Source: Acidobacteriota bacterium (GTDB taxonomy: Bacteria > Acidobacteriota > Terriglobia > Terriglobales > Acidobacteriaceae). From it: DNA of 64,000 nt. Location of the stretch: positions 154,326 through 218,325 of the forward strand of contig JAJYVF010000003.1 in assembly GCA_021792135.1 (NCBI GenBank). Direction: 5' to 3'. Positions 1 to 8,073 of this stretch are shown in pieces (position 1 is the first letter of the stretch; each line of letters starts with the position of its first letter). Under the pieces are notes generated by a model. It saw only the letters and a list, made by a program, of their open reading frames with translations. It made no database searches and had not been told where the DNA came from. The position numbers and the translations under genes were made by a program.

Positions 1-801
1 GCGCGCAGTCTGAATCTGCACACGGTCTGCGAATCCGCTCAGTGCCCCAATATCGGCGAATGCTGGCACCACCGCACGGCCACCTTCATGATGCTGGGTA
101 ATACCTGCACCCGTCGGTGCGGATTCTGCGCAGTCCCCAAGGGGCGCCCTGAGCCCATCGACTTTGACGAGCCCTGCCGTGTGGCTGAAGCGGTCGCCGC
201 TCTGGGACTGAAGTTTGCCGTCATCACCAGCGTCAACCGCGATGACGATCTGCTCGGCGGCGCCCGCGCTTTCGTCATGGTAATCGAACAGATTCGCCGG
301 CGGGCGCCAGGTTGCCAGGTCGAAGTGTTGATTCCGGATTTCCAGGGCAGCGAAGAGGCGATCCGGATGGTGGTCGAAGCCCGGCCGGAGATCCTCAACC
401 ACAACACCGAATCCGTCCCCCGCCTGTACCGCGCCGTTCGCTCCGGAGCCCGCTACGAGCGCACGCTGCGACTGCTGCAGTTTGCCAAAGAAATCAATCC
501 GGCGACGGTTACGAAATCCGGAGTCATGGTCGGGCTCGGGGAAGAGATGAGCGAGTTGCTCCAGGTGTATCGTGATCTTGCGGCCGTGGGTGTCGACGTC
601 CTCACCATCGGCCAGTATCTGCGTCCTTCAAAAGACCATCTGCCCATTGCCCGTTACTACAGGCCCGAAGAGTTTGCCCTCATGAAGCAGGAGGCCCTGC
701 GCATGGGTTTCCGCCACGTCGAGTCCGGCCCGCTGGTGCGGTCCTCGTATCACGCGCACGAACAGGCAGACGCCAGCAGCGTGCAGCAGCAGGTGATGTA
801 G
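1..801 (+). CDS. lipA: Lipoyl synthase LipA (5' truncated by window edge)
   Basis: Radical-SAM enzyme that inserts two sulfurs into protein-bound octanoyl chains to make lipoyl groups on 2-oxoacid dehydrogenases and the glycine cleavage H protein. The reading frame is open from base 1. The auxiliary-cluster cysteines (C-X4-C-X5-C, in CESAQCPNIGEC) lie at about bases 28-63 and the radical-SAM cluster motif CTRRCGFC follows at about 106-129. Downstream motifs such as LNHNTE and the C-terminal GPLVRSSYHA are typical. Only the extreme N-terminus is missing. The ORF ends 55 bp before frr on the same strand. Confidence 0.97.
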   Translation, partial: ARSLNLHTVCESAQCPNIGECWHHRTATFMMLGNTCTRRCGFCAVPKGRPEPIDFDEPCRVAEAVAALGLKFAVITSVNRDDDLLGGARAFVMVIEQIRRRAPGCQVEVLIPDFQGSEEAIRMVVEARPEILNHNTESVPRLYRAVRSGARYERTLRLLQFAKEINPATVTKSGVMVGLGEEMSELLQVYRDLAAVGVDVLTIGQYLRPSKDHLPIARYYRPEEFALMKQEALRMGFRHVESGPLVRSSYHAHEQADASSVQQQVM

Positions 802-856
802 TCTTCATCAGCGCGTAAAATACCTGTTTTGAGGCGATTCAGGAAGGAAGACGATT

Positions 857-1444
857 ATGGCACCATCCGTCATGGCAGGCATCCCCGCACTCAAAGAAAC
901 CCACGCGCAGCTTCGTTCGCGCATGGATAAGGCGGTGCAGGATTTCCAGACGAACCTGGCCTCGATCCGCACCGGGCGCGCTTCCATCCACATGCTCGAC
1001 CAGGTAAAGGTGGAGTACTACGGGACCGATACGCCTCTGAATCAGGTGGCTCAGATCACCACGCCGGACGCCAATATGATCGTGGTCCAGCCCTGGGATG
1101 CGAGCCTGATCGGAGCCATCGAGAAGGCGCTGCGCACCTCGGACCTCGGTTTCAATCCGCAGAATGATGGGAAGCTGGTGCGTGTTCCCGTACCGCCTAT
1201 GACCGAGGAACGTCGCCGCGAAGTGGTCCGGCATCTCCATCGAGTTCTCGAGGATCACCGCACAGCGGTTCGCAACATTCGCCGCGACGGCAACGAGTTA
1301 CTGAAGAAGGCCGCAAAGGATAAGAAGATCTCCGAAGACGAAGAGAAGCGCTCCCTCGATGAGATCCAGAAGCTGACCGACGAGGAGATTAAGCGCATGG
1401 AGGATATGGCCCGCCGGAAGGAAACAGAAGTGATGCAGGTTTGA
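857..1444 (+). CDS. frr: Ribosome recycling factor
   Basis: With EF-G it splits the post-termination ribosome into subunits in the cytoplasm. The 195-residue product carries the family signatures: FQTNLASIRTGRAS near the N-terminus, the VEYYGTDTPLNQVAQI strand region and a C-terminal helical stretch with RNIRRDGNELLKKAAKDK. The usual length is about 185. The ATG at 857 follows AGGAAGGA, and an internal ATG at 872 would give the usual length, so the first five residues are uncertain. It is followed by a strong hairpin. Confidence 0.97.
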   Translation: MAPSVMAGIPALKETHAQLRSRMDKAVQDFQTNLASIRTGRASIHMLDQVKVEYYGTDTPLNQVAQITTPDANMIVVQPWDASLIGAIEKALRTSDLGFNPQNDGKLVRVPVPPMTEERRREVVRHLHRVLEDHRTAVRNIRRDGNELLKKAAKDKKISEDEEKRSLDEIQKLTDEEIKRMEDMARRKETEVMQV

Positions 1445-1467
1445 TTGCGCTTTCAGCCCGAACTGAG

Positions 1468-1491
1468 AGGCCCGCCGGCATCGGCGGGCCT
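1468..1491 (+). terminator. Perfect 10-bp hairpin after frr
   Basis: AGGCCCGCCG at 1468-1477 is the exact reverse complement of CGGCGGGCCT at 1482-1491, with a GCAT loop. It lies 24 bp after the frr stop and 23 bp from the 3' end of the convergent gene. There is no clean T-tract on either side, so it may act as a bidirectional terminator or as an RNA 3' stabiliser. Confidence 0.6.
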
Positions 1492-1513
1492 GCTTGCCTG
1501 CTGATCGATTCGG

Positions 1514-2128
1514 TTAGCTCTGCTGCTGGTGGTCCCATGCTCTGGGAGCGATACCGATCTGGAAGAAGGTACCTTCCACCAGTGAAAAGTCCCCCTTCTT
1601 TCTCGTAAACGTACCGGAGTTATGAGAATGAACCGCGCTCCTCATGGCGACATGGCTGAGCAGCCCCGGTTCCTGCACCACCTGCTCCTGGCTGCTTATA
1701 TGTCGGGGAGCAGGACCCATCGTCTGGTCGCCGTACTCGGCCAGCGCGTGCTCGTCGGCCGGGTATGCGCCCAGGATTACCACCTTGACCGGAACTTCCT
1801 TACCGTCCTTGAGCCGCGCCTCGTGGAAGGCGATGGTAATGGAGGACGGACCTCCATTGCGGGAAGCTCCAGCGCGCACAACTTTGCCAACAAGCTCGGT
1901 ATCCTTCGGCAGGTCGACGCCTTCCGGTGTTCTCGCCGCATGGTCAAGCTTCGCAACCACTACTTCGCCCGGCATGGCCGTTTTTGAGTTGATCGTGTGT
2001 TCCAGTCTCGCGTTAACGCCGATCAGATCGTATTTCTTCTGCTGTTGGGCAAGAAGAGATCCGGCGAACAGGAACGATGCTGTAGCTATTCCCACAGACA
2101 TGGCTCTGAAGGATGCTGCAAACCGCAT
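1514..2128 (-). CDS. Exported hypothetical protein, paralog A
   Basis: 204 residues with a signal peptide (MRFAASFRAM followed by a hydrophobic stretch ending in SLLAQQ). The mature part reads like a small beta-barrel domain: GVNARLEHTINSKTA, LPKDTELVGKV, NGGPSSITIAF and LKDGKEVPVKVVILGAYP. The frame is open further upstream, but the ATG at 2128 is preceded by AAGGAGATTTT at good spacing and starts the signal peptide. It is clearly paralogous to the next gene upstream on this strand (same motif order, same length). Function unknown; periplasmic or surface location inferred. Confidence 0.75.
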   Translation of the reverse strand: MRFAASFRAMSVGIATASFLFAGSLLAQQQKKYDLIGVNARLEHTINSKTAMPGEVVVAKLDHAARTPEGVDLPKDTELVGKVVRAGASRNGGPSSITIAFHEARLKDGKEVPVKVVILGAYPADEHALAEYGDQTMGPAPRHISSQEQVVQEPGLLSHVAMRSAVHSHNSGTFTRKKGDFSLVEGTFFQIGIAPRAWDHQQQS

Positions 2129-2487
2129 AAGAAAATCTCCTTTCGCGGAAGGACCTGGCACGGAACAGGATGGGCGGCCGCAGATCGAGCGAGCCACGTG
2201 ATCCGATGCGCCCCTCTCGGCGCAGGCAGGCTGAGGAGGCGCGATTCCCTCCACTTAGTTTCGACGCTGGTTCGGGAAATAGGTTGTAGGAAATATGTCA
2301 AGAAAGTTAACCCCAGCCTGGCCAGCGGGTTGAATCAGCGAAGGGCTTGTCTCAGGCCCGGGGGAGGGACTTCCTTTACCGCGAGGTCCGGCTAACTTGC
2401 TTCGTCCTGTCTTCCAGACGAATATTACCCAGAGACAGAAATGCCGCCCGGCAGGGCGGCATTTCTTCCAGGGCCCTGGATCCACTG

Positions 2488-3105
2488 TTACATCGCCTGG
2501 TCATTCTGTGTCCTGTCAATTATTGCAGGGCCGACCCCGACCTGGAGATAAGTTCCCCTGGCCAGCTTGATATTCCCTGCCTTTCTGCGGAAGGTTCCAG
2601 AGTTATGGCTCTGCACGGCGCTGGTCATCGAGATGTGGCTGAGCAGGCCGGCTTCCTGGTCCACCCGCTGCTCTGGACTGACATGGCGGGGCGCCGGGCC
2701 GAGCAGATCATCTCCTGGATACAAAGAGTCTGCCGACTCCTGCCCCGGCGGATAAGCTCCCAGAATCGTTACTTTGACTGGAATCTCCTTGCCATCTTTC
2801 AGCTGAGCTTTGTCGAAAAGCAGGCTGAAGCTGGCTGGGCCGCCATTTTGCGAGGCCTGGACGTGGCTAACCTTACCCAGCAGTTCGGTTCCCCTGGGCA
2901 GATCGATGCCGTCGCTGGTCTTCGCGGCACGGTCAAGTTTCGCCGCAACTATCTGGCCCTGCGTAGCTGATTTGGTCGTGAGCTGCTGGTCGAGCCTGAC
3001 ATTCACGCCAACCATATCCGACTGAGCGAAGGCTGCCCCGGCGAACAGAAACGAGACGGTCGCCAGGCAAAGCGAGAAGTTTTTCAAAGACGATGCAAGT
3101 CGCAT
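2488..3105 (-). CDS. Exported hypothetical protein, paralog B
   Basis: 205 residues with a signal peptide (MRLASSLKNFSLCLATVSFL... ending in AFAQ). It matches paralog A along its length: GVNVRLDQQLTTKSATQG, LPRGTELLGKV, QNGGPASFSLLF, LKDGKEIPVKVTILGAYPP and a C-terminal SHISMTSAVQSHNSGTF. The two genes are 360 bp apart on the same strand and look like a tandem duplication. No enzymatic motif is visible. The LPxGTELxGKV segment is reminiscent of beta-barrel cores of the TrbI/VirB10 kind, but that is only a resemblance. Confidence 0.75.
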   Translation of the reverse strand: MRLASSLKNFSLCLATVSFLFAGAAFAQSDMVGVNVRLDQQLTTKSATQGQIVAAKLDRAAKTSDGIDLPRGTELLGKVSHVQASQNGGPASFSLLFDKAQLKDGKEIPVKVTILGAYPPGQESADSLYPGDDLLGPAPRHVSPEQRVDQEAGLLSHISMTSAVQSHNSGTFRRKAGNIKLARGTYLQVGVGPAIIDRTQNDQAM

Positions 3106-3547
3106 AGATTAATCCCCTGCTGATAAGTTATTTGCGCCACTTACAGCGCAGCATGATAGCGATGCCCATCGCTGAAACTGCGTATCGGGCCACATCTGCG
3201 CATGCAGAGGACCAGCATACGTGGACAAGGGAGGGGCTCCCGCCGACCGGGCACTTGCTCCTCAACTTACCTCTGCTCAGTTCGACGCATCCCAGAGGTC
3301 AATGGATCCTGCAATAGGGAAAAACTTCAGAGATTGACCTGCGGCAGGATTCTGGGGCTCAACTGCAGGGATTGTGAGTAAGTCGGTTCGTTCATATGGT
3401 CGACCGATAACCGGGGGAATCTCATCAGGGAGCACAGGAGAGAGATCCATGCAAGCCCTGCTTAGGCCGAGCGGTCAGGGATGCAGTCCGGAGCCCTGCA
3501 CCGGAAAGGTCTGCTCAGCAGCCAGGTGACTTGTGGATGATGAACAG
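3106..3547. other. Intergenic stretch, nothing recognised
   Basis: About 440 bp between the divergent 5' end of paralog B and the 3' end of the next minus-strand gene. I see no convincing coding frame, tRNA or repeat. It presumably contains the promoter of paralog B. Confidence 0.5.
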
Positions 3548-3793
3548 TTACATAACATAGGCCATGTGTTCCAGCTCCTGCTGCATACATTCGAGGGTGC
3601 ACGCATTCCCTTCCAGACGCACAACAGCTTCACGCACAACTGCCGGGTTTACACCATAGCCGCGACCGGCCAGAAAGGAGGTCACAAGTTCCGCAGCCTG
3701 CCACGAATCGAAACCGGACTGAAGGAGTTCGGTGCGCAGCCCGGCGAGTTCTGCTGCAGGGAATTTCTCGATTCTGCTGTCCTGTGCCATCAT
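3548..3793 (-). CDS. Small conserved-looking hypothetical protein
   Basis: 81 residues, soluble and mostly helical, containing the phrase AAELVTSFLAGRGYGVNP followed by a helix with a Cys pair (NACTLECMQQELEHM). The ATG at 3793 (or the adjacent one at 3790) has GGGAG just upstream. Amino-acid composition is coding-like, unlike the antisense frames. I do not recognise a family; it could be a small regulator or adaptor. Confidence 0.55.
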   Translation of the reverse strand: MMAQDSRIEKFPAAELAGLRTELLQSGFDSWQAAELVTSFLAGRGYGVNPAVVREAVVRLEGNACTLECMQQELEHMAYVM

Positions 3794-3962
3794 CTTGCTC
3801 CCTGGTTGAGTTTTTGCGCCGTGTTGCTGAACGAGCCCCTTGCTCGTTTAGACACGGCTTTGGAGAATTTGTGTTGCCAAACTTACACAGATCGACCGAT
3901 TTTCGATGCGGGCACCGGGTTATTCCATGACATTCAAAGAGAAACACGCCGTAAACTGAAGG

Positions 3963-4109
3963 GTGACCAACTCAAAAAAAGACCGGGATCCGCGGGCAAC
4001 CCCATCGGGACCGTCCTGGCTCCTGATGCTTTCTATCATTCTTGTGGCCATGCTGATCGCGCTCGGCATCGCCTGGGCGTTCGTTACACCCATGTTGCAT
4101 CGCCACTGA
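3963..4109 (+). CDS. Small single-span membrane protein
   Basis: A 48-codon ORF starting with GTG. The N-terminus is charged and polar (MTNSKKDRDPRATPSGPS), followed by one long hydrophobic helix (WLLMLSIILVAMLIALGIAW) and a short basic tail ending LHRH. An in-frame TGA two codons upstream fixes the start at this GTG. The Shine-Dalgarno (AAGGG) is unusually close. It fits many unannotated bacterial one-helix proteins; function unknown. Confidence 0.45.
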   Translation: MTNSKKDRDPRATPSGPSWLLMLSIILVAMLIALGIAWAFVTPMLHRH

Positions 4110-4338
4110 GGCGGAGCCCCGTTGCGGATCGATGCCGCGTCAGGTCTGTTGCTGAGCCGGCTCTGTTCGCTCCACCAGCGGCACGGGAATGCCATCGGCG
4201 ACCGGGCAGTTGTGTCCGCATTCTTCGCAGCCCAGCGCATGTCTGTCCCCCGCCTGGCTACAGTCTGCCGCGACACGCAGGACATAGAATAGCGTGGGGT
4301 AACTGGAAGCGCATCTTCCCTGTACGGATTGGAGATTC

Positions 4339-5004
4339 ATGTTGCGCGTGGGGCTTACCGGGGGTCTGGGCAGCGGGAAATCGACAGTCGCAGGGTTTTT
4401 CCGAGAGCAGGGATTTCATATTCTCGAGGCGGACGGCATTGCCCGCGAACTGATGCGGCCGGGCAAATCCGTATATCGCGGTATCGCAGAGCACTTCGGG
4501 CCGGCGGTGATCGGCCCCGATGGTTCGCTGGACCGGAAGCGTCTGGCAGAGATGGCATTCCGGGAAGGCCGTCTCCCGGAGCTGAACCGCATCGTGCATC
4601 CGCCGGTCATCGCCGAGCAGGAGCGTCTTATCGCGGAAATCGCCCGTGCCGATCCGCGGGCAATTGTTGTGGTGGAGTCAGCGCTCATCTTTGAAGTGGA
4701 GAAATGGGGCACCGCTCCGGGCTGGCCCAGGCGCTTCGACCGTATCATCCTGGTAACCGCGCCGGATGAGGTGAAGATTCAGCGCTTTCTCGCGCGCACC
4801 CTGCCGCCGGATGCGACGCAGGAGAGACGTGCTGAGGCTGAGCGTGACGCGCGAGCACGACTGGCCGCGCAGATCCCCGACACAACGAAGGTACCCGGGT
4901 CCGATGCGGTGATCGATAACTCCGGTTCCCTTGCCTCCACAAGAGAGCAGACGCTCCGCCTTGCGGCGGAACTCCGTTCCGCGGCCGCAACCCGGGATCG
5001 CTAG
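4339..5004 (+). CDS. coaE: Dephospho-CoA kinase
   Basis: Last step of coenzyme A synthesis: ATP-dependent phosphorylation of the 3'-OH of dephospho-CoA. It begins with the P-loop GLTGGLGSGKST. The substrate-side region reads EADGIARELM, and the conserved stretches NRIVHPPV and VVVESALIFE plus the lid region QERRAEAERDARARLAAQ follow. At 221 residues it is slightly longer than the typical 200. Next gene on the same strand is the HtrA-type protease, 80 bp away. Confidence 0.95.
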   Translation: MLRVGLTGGLGSGKSTVAGFFREQGFHILEADGIARELMRPGKSVYRGIAEHFGPAVIGPDGSLDRKRLAEMAFREGRLPELNRIVHPPVIAEQERLIAEIARADPRAIVVVESALIFEVEKWGTAPGWPRRFDRIILVTAPDEVKIQRFLARTLPPDATQERRAEAERDARARLAAQIPDTTKVPGSDAVIDNSGSLASTREQTLRLAAELRSAAATRDR

Positions 5005-5084
5005 AATAAGAACAGCGGAAAAATGATTGCTCCGGTTTCACAGCTGCAACGGCTGACGTTCCGCAATCCGGAAAAAGAAACGCT

Positions 5085-6215
5085 ATGAATTTTCGCAGAC
5101 TGGTTCTCATCCTGCTTCTCGTTGGGGGATTCTGGTATCTGACCCATAACGGGTTCCGCAGAAATGCTCTTTACCGCGGTTTGCCGCTGACTCTGACGGA
5201 AGCGCAGGCCGCGCCGGAGTATACCCCGCAGGAACTCAACAATATTGCGGTCTACAAGCGGGTAGATCCGTCGGTTGTGAATATCACCTCCACCACCGTG
5301 ACTCTGGATTTCTTCTACGGCCTGGTCCCGGCGGAAGGACAGGGCTCGGGATTCATTCTTGACAAGCAGGGGCACATCCTGACCAACTACCACGTCATCG
5401 AGAATGCCCGGAAAATCATGGTGCAGACCTATGACAAGCATCAATACGGGGCGCAGGAGATCGCCGGCGACCGTCTGCACGACCTCGCCCTGCTGCAGAT
5501 TGATGCTCCCAATCTGCTTCCGGCCGTGCTGGCTACCTCCCGCAATCTGCAGGTTGGGCAGCAGGTGTATGCCATTGGCAATCCTTTCGGACTCTCCGGC
5601 ACCATGACCGCCGGCATTATCAGCGCCATTCGCTCCGTGCGCGGACCGGAAGGCGCACCGATCGAAAATGCCATCCAGACCGATGCGGCGATTAACCCGG
5701 GGAACTCCGGAGGACCGCTCCTGAACTCGCATGGCGAGGTCATCGGGATCAACTCGATGATTGCACAGAACGGGGCCGAGCAGAATGCCGGGATTGGCTT
5801 TGCGATCCCGATTGACACCGCCAAGGCAGTGCTGGGCGATTTTCAAAGATATGGACACGCGAGGCGGCCCTCGCTGGGCATTCGAACCCTTGCGATTGGC
5901 CCCGATCTGGCCCAGCAGATGGGCCTGCCTGCCAGCTATGGAGTGCTCATCGAAAGCACCGTTCCCGGTGGTGCTGCTGCAAGGGCCGGACTGCGCGGGG
6001 GCAGCGAGGTCGCTTACCTCGGCAATATGCAGATATCCATTGGCGGCGATCTGATCGTCGCCATTGACGGGCAGGAAGTCACTAATTCGCAGGACATTTC
6101 GGAAATCATGAACCAGCACCAGCCCGGCGACACCGTGACCGTCACCTTTTTCCGGGGGGTTCGGAAGTTGACAACCCGTGTTACCTTGGGGGAAGCTGGG
6201 GATCAGTCCGCTTAG
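5085..6215 (+). CDS. HtrA/Deg-type serine protease with one PDZ domain
   Basis: 376-residue S1C protease with an N-terminal membrane anchor or signal (LVLILLLVGGFWYL). The catalytic triad is visible: His in TNYHVIEN, Asp in LHDLALLQ and Ser in PGNSGGPLL. A single PDZ follows (about residues 265-370) with GVLIESTVPGGAAARAG and DLIVAIDGQEVTNSQD. Such proteins degrade or refold damaged envelope proteins. There is one PDZ as in DegS, but no close orthology is claimed. The stop (6213-6215) is in the same frame as the SDR that follows. Confidence 0.93.
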   Translation: MNFRRLVLILLLVGGFWYLTHNGFRRNALYRGLPLTLTEAQAAPEYTPQELNNIAVYKRVDPSVVNITSTTVTLDFFYGLVPAEGQGSGFILDKQGHILTNYHVIENARKIMVQTYDKHQYGAQEIAGDRLHDLALLQIDAPNLLPAVLATSRNLQVGQQVYAIGNPFGLSGTMTAGIISAIRSVRGPEGAPIENAIQTDAAINPGNSGGPLLNSHGEVIGINSMIAQNGAEQNAGIGFAIPIDTAKAVLGDFQRYGHARRPSLGIRTLAIGPDLAQQMGLPASYGVLIESTVPGGAAARAGLRGGSEVAYLGNMQISIGGDLIVAIDGQEVTNSQDISEIMNQHQPGDTVTVTFFRGVRKLTTRVTLGEAGDQSA

Positions 6216-6230
6216 GAGGTTCCCATTTTC

Positions 6231-7274
6231 CTGCCTGCGGCCCGCTGGACAGTCGCCGATATAGTGCCGCAAATCAACAAGTTGGCCCTGATTACCGGAG
6301 CCAACAGCGGCATCGGCTTTGAGGCGGCCAGAGAACTGGCGCGTGCAGGCGGTTCTGTGATTCTTGCCTGCCGCAGTCAGGCCAGAGGCGACTCTGCCCG
6401 CGCCCGCATTGTGGCCGAAATACCCGGCGCGCAGGTTGAAGTGCTTCCGCTTGACCTGGCCAGTCTCGGTTCCATCCAGACTGCGGCGCGCGCATTCCTC
6501 TCCACCGGCCGTCGCCTGGATCTGCTCATCAACAACGCCGGCGTCATGGCGATTCCTGAGCGGCGGATGAGTCGGGAAGGACTTGAGCTGCAACTGGCGA
6601 CGAACCATTTCGGACATTTCGCCCTCACGGGACTGCTGCTTCCAGCCCTGCTGAAGCGAAACGGGAATGAAGAGAGCCGCGTCGTCACCGTCAGCTCGAT
6701 TGCCCACCGCGGAGCCACCATGGATTTCGGCGACCTGCAGTGGGTACAGAACTATAAGCCCTGGCCAGCGTACCGCCGCTCGAAGCTCGCCAATCTTCTC
6801 TTCGGACTCGAGCTGGGGCGCCGCCTGGCAGACGCCTGCGCGCCGGTCCTCAGTCTGATAGCGCATCCCGGCGTCTCAAGGACCAACCTCTTTCGGGCCG
6901 GACCGGGACAAAAGCCCGGCCTGATTCCCAAACTCATTCCACTGCTCATCGAAACCATGGCCCAGTCGGAGGCCCGTGGCGCTCTGCCGGTCCTTTACGC
7001 GGCCGTTGCCGGAGAAGTGCAGGAAGGGCGGTTTTATGGTCCACTCGGCTTCCGCCAGATGCGGGGTTATCCGGGCGAGGTTCGTGCCGAAGCCCAGGCG
7101 TACGACCAGCAGCTTGCGGAGCAGCTATGGAAGGTATCCGAAGAGATCACAGGGGTTCGGTATGACCTGCCTGAGCCTCCGAACGCGTCGCGGGAGAATA
7201 CGGACCATCCGTCCCGGCGACACAGGCGCCCGGGCCACGATCGCGCCGGATTGAGGCCTGGATCGGGTTGCTAA
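6231..7274 (+). CDS. Short-chain dehydrogenase (retinol-dehydrogenase-like) with probable non-AUG start
   Basis: NAD(P)-dependent SDR with the Rossmann motif TGANSGIG, NNAG and the catalytic YRRSK (Tyr/Lys), plus a Ser in VSSIAHRG. The first conventional start is GTG at 6264, but the frame upstream encodes RWTVADIVPQ, which matches the usual family N-terminus (WT-x-x-DIP-x-Q). AGGAGGT lies at 6214-6220. The only triplets between it and that conserved N-terminus that could initiate are ATT (6225) and CTG (6231), so CTG is chosen. The C-terminus carries an Arg-rich tail of about 35 residues beyond the usual end near ITGVRYDL. Confidence 0.8.
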   Translation: MPAARWTVADIVPQINKLALITGANSGIGFEAARELARAGGSVILACRSQARGDSARARIVAEIPGAQVEVLPLDLASLGSIQTAARAFLSTGRRLDLLINNAGVMAIPERRMSREGLELQLATNHFGHFALTGLLLPALLKRNGNEESRVVTVSSIAHRGATMDFGDLQWVQNYKPWPAYRRSKLANLLFGLELGRRLADACAPVLSLIAHPGVSRTNLFRAGPGQKPGLIPKLIPLLIETMAQSEARGALPVLYAAVAGEVQEGRFYGPLGFRQMRGYPGEVRAEAQAYDQQLAEQLWKVSEEITGVRYDLPEPPNASRENTDHPSRRHRRPGHDRAGLRPGSGC

Positions 7275-7358
7275 ACTGAATCAGCAGAGCCGGAATGCCG
7301 TTTAGCGATGCCGCGCAGCCGGGTTTTCCTTTGGTTAAAGCGACGGAGGCAAAAAACG

Positions 7359-8060
7359 ATGGCTGCATGGAACCAGCCGGCTTCCGGCGAGCGAGAGAGG
7401 CAGAACCGGCGGGTCACGCGCTTCCCGGTACTCTATCCCATCCTCGATGCTGATTTCGTTCTGCAGTCGCACGCGCGCAATCTGACCGACCGATGGGCTG
7501 TGCTGCGCCGGCTGGTCCGCGAGCTCGCCGGCGCCGGAATTGAAATCCTCCAGTACCGCAACAAGCGCGACGACGATGTGCTGGTTGCCCAGGACGCCCT
7601 GGCCATGCGCGAAGCGGCGCCCCTGCTGACGCTGATCCTTAACGATCGCGCAGGACTGGTGCTGCCTGCGGGCTGGAACGGCGTGCACGTCGGGCAGGAG
7701 GATATGTCGCCGTCAGAGGCACGTGCGCTGGTCGGACAGCGCTGCCTCGTCGGCTTGTCGACGAACAGGGATGAGGAGGTGCTCGCCGCCGTCAGAGAGC
7801 CGGTCGACTATATCGCCATCGGCCCGGTCTTTCCGACTGCGACCAAAACCGATACCAACCCCGTCATTGGGCTCGAAGGCGTAGCGCGGGCTCGGGCAAT
7901 GACCGCAAAGCCGCTGATCGCCATCGGCGGCATCAGCCTGGAGAACGCTCCCTCCGTCTACGATGCAGGCGCCGATTCGGTGGCGGTCATCTCGGCAATC
8001 TTCAGGCCCGGCCGAAACCCCGCCCAATCCGCCAAAGACTTTCTCCGGATTTTCGAGTAG
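7359..8060 (+). CDS. thiE: Thiamine-phosphate synthase
   Basis: Joins the pyrimidine (HMP-PP) and thiazole phosphates to give thiamine phosphate. The TIM-barrel motifs are present: LQYRNKRDDD (pyrophosphate-binding side), LILNDRAGL, GVHVGQEDM, IAIGPVFPTATKTD and the C-terminal phosphate loop IAIGGISLENA. The frame opens at 7308, but the ATG at 7359 follows GGAGG at 9-nt spacing and is preferred, giving 233 residues. No other thi gene is nearby. Confidence 0.93.
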   Translation: MAAWNQPASGERERQNRRVTRFPVLYPILDADFVLQSHARNLTDRWAVLRRLVRELAGAGIEILQYRNKRDDDVLVAQDALAMREAAPLLTLILNDRAGLVLPAGWNGVHVGQEDMSPSEARALVGQRCLVGLSTNRDEEVLAAVREPVDYIAIGPVFPTATKTDTNPVIGLEGVARARAMTAKPLIAIGGISLENAPSVYDAGADSVAVISAIFRPGRNPAQSAKDFLRIFE

Positions 8061-8073
8061 AACTGAAGCACAC

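Noticed and set aside
4140..4340. 66-codon minus-strand ORF with CEECGHNCP
   Set aside because: The Cys motif is attractive, but the only start abuts the coaE start codon, there is no ribosome site, and the N-terminal part is not protein-like. Could be revisited if homologs are found.
3533..4453. 306-codon plus-strand ORF
   Set aside because: Runs antisense through the small minus-strand gene and across the small membrane protein and the coaE start; composition rich in Arg, His and Pro, no motif.
5001..6866. 621-codon minus-strand ORF
   Set aside because: Exactly antisense to the HtrA protease and SDR, a mirror of GC-rich codon use; no recognisable domain.
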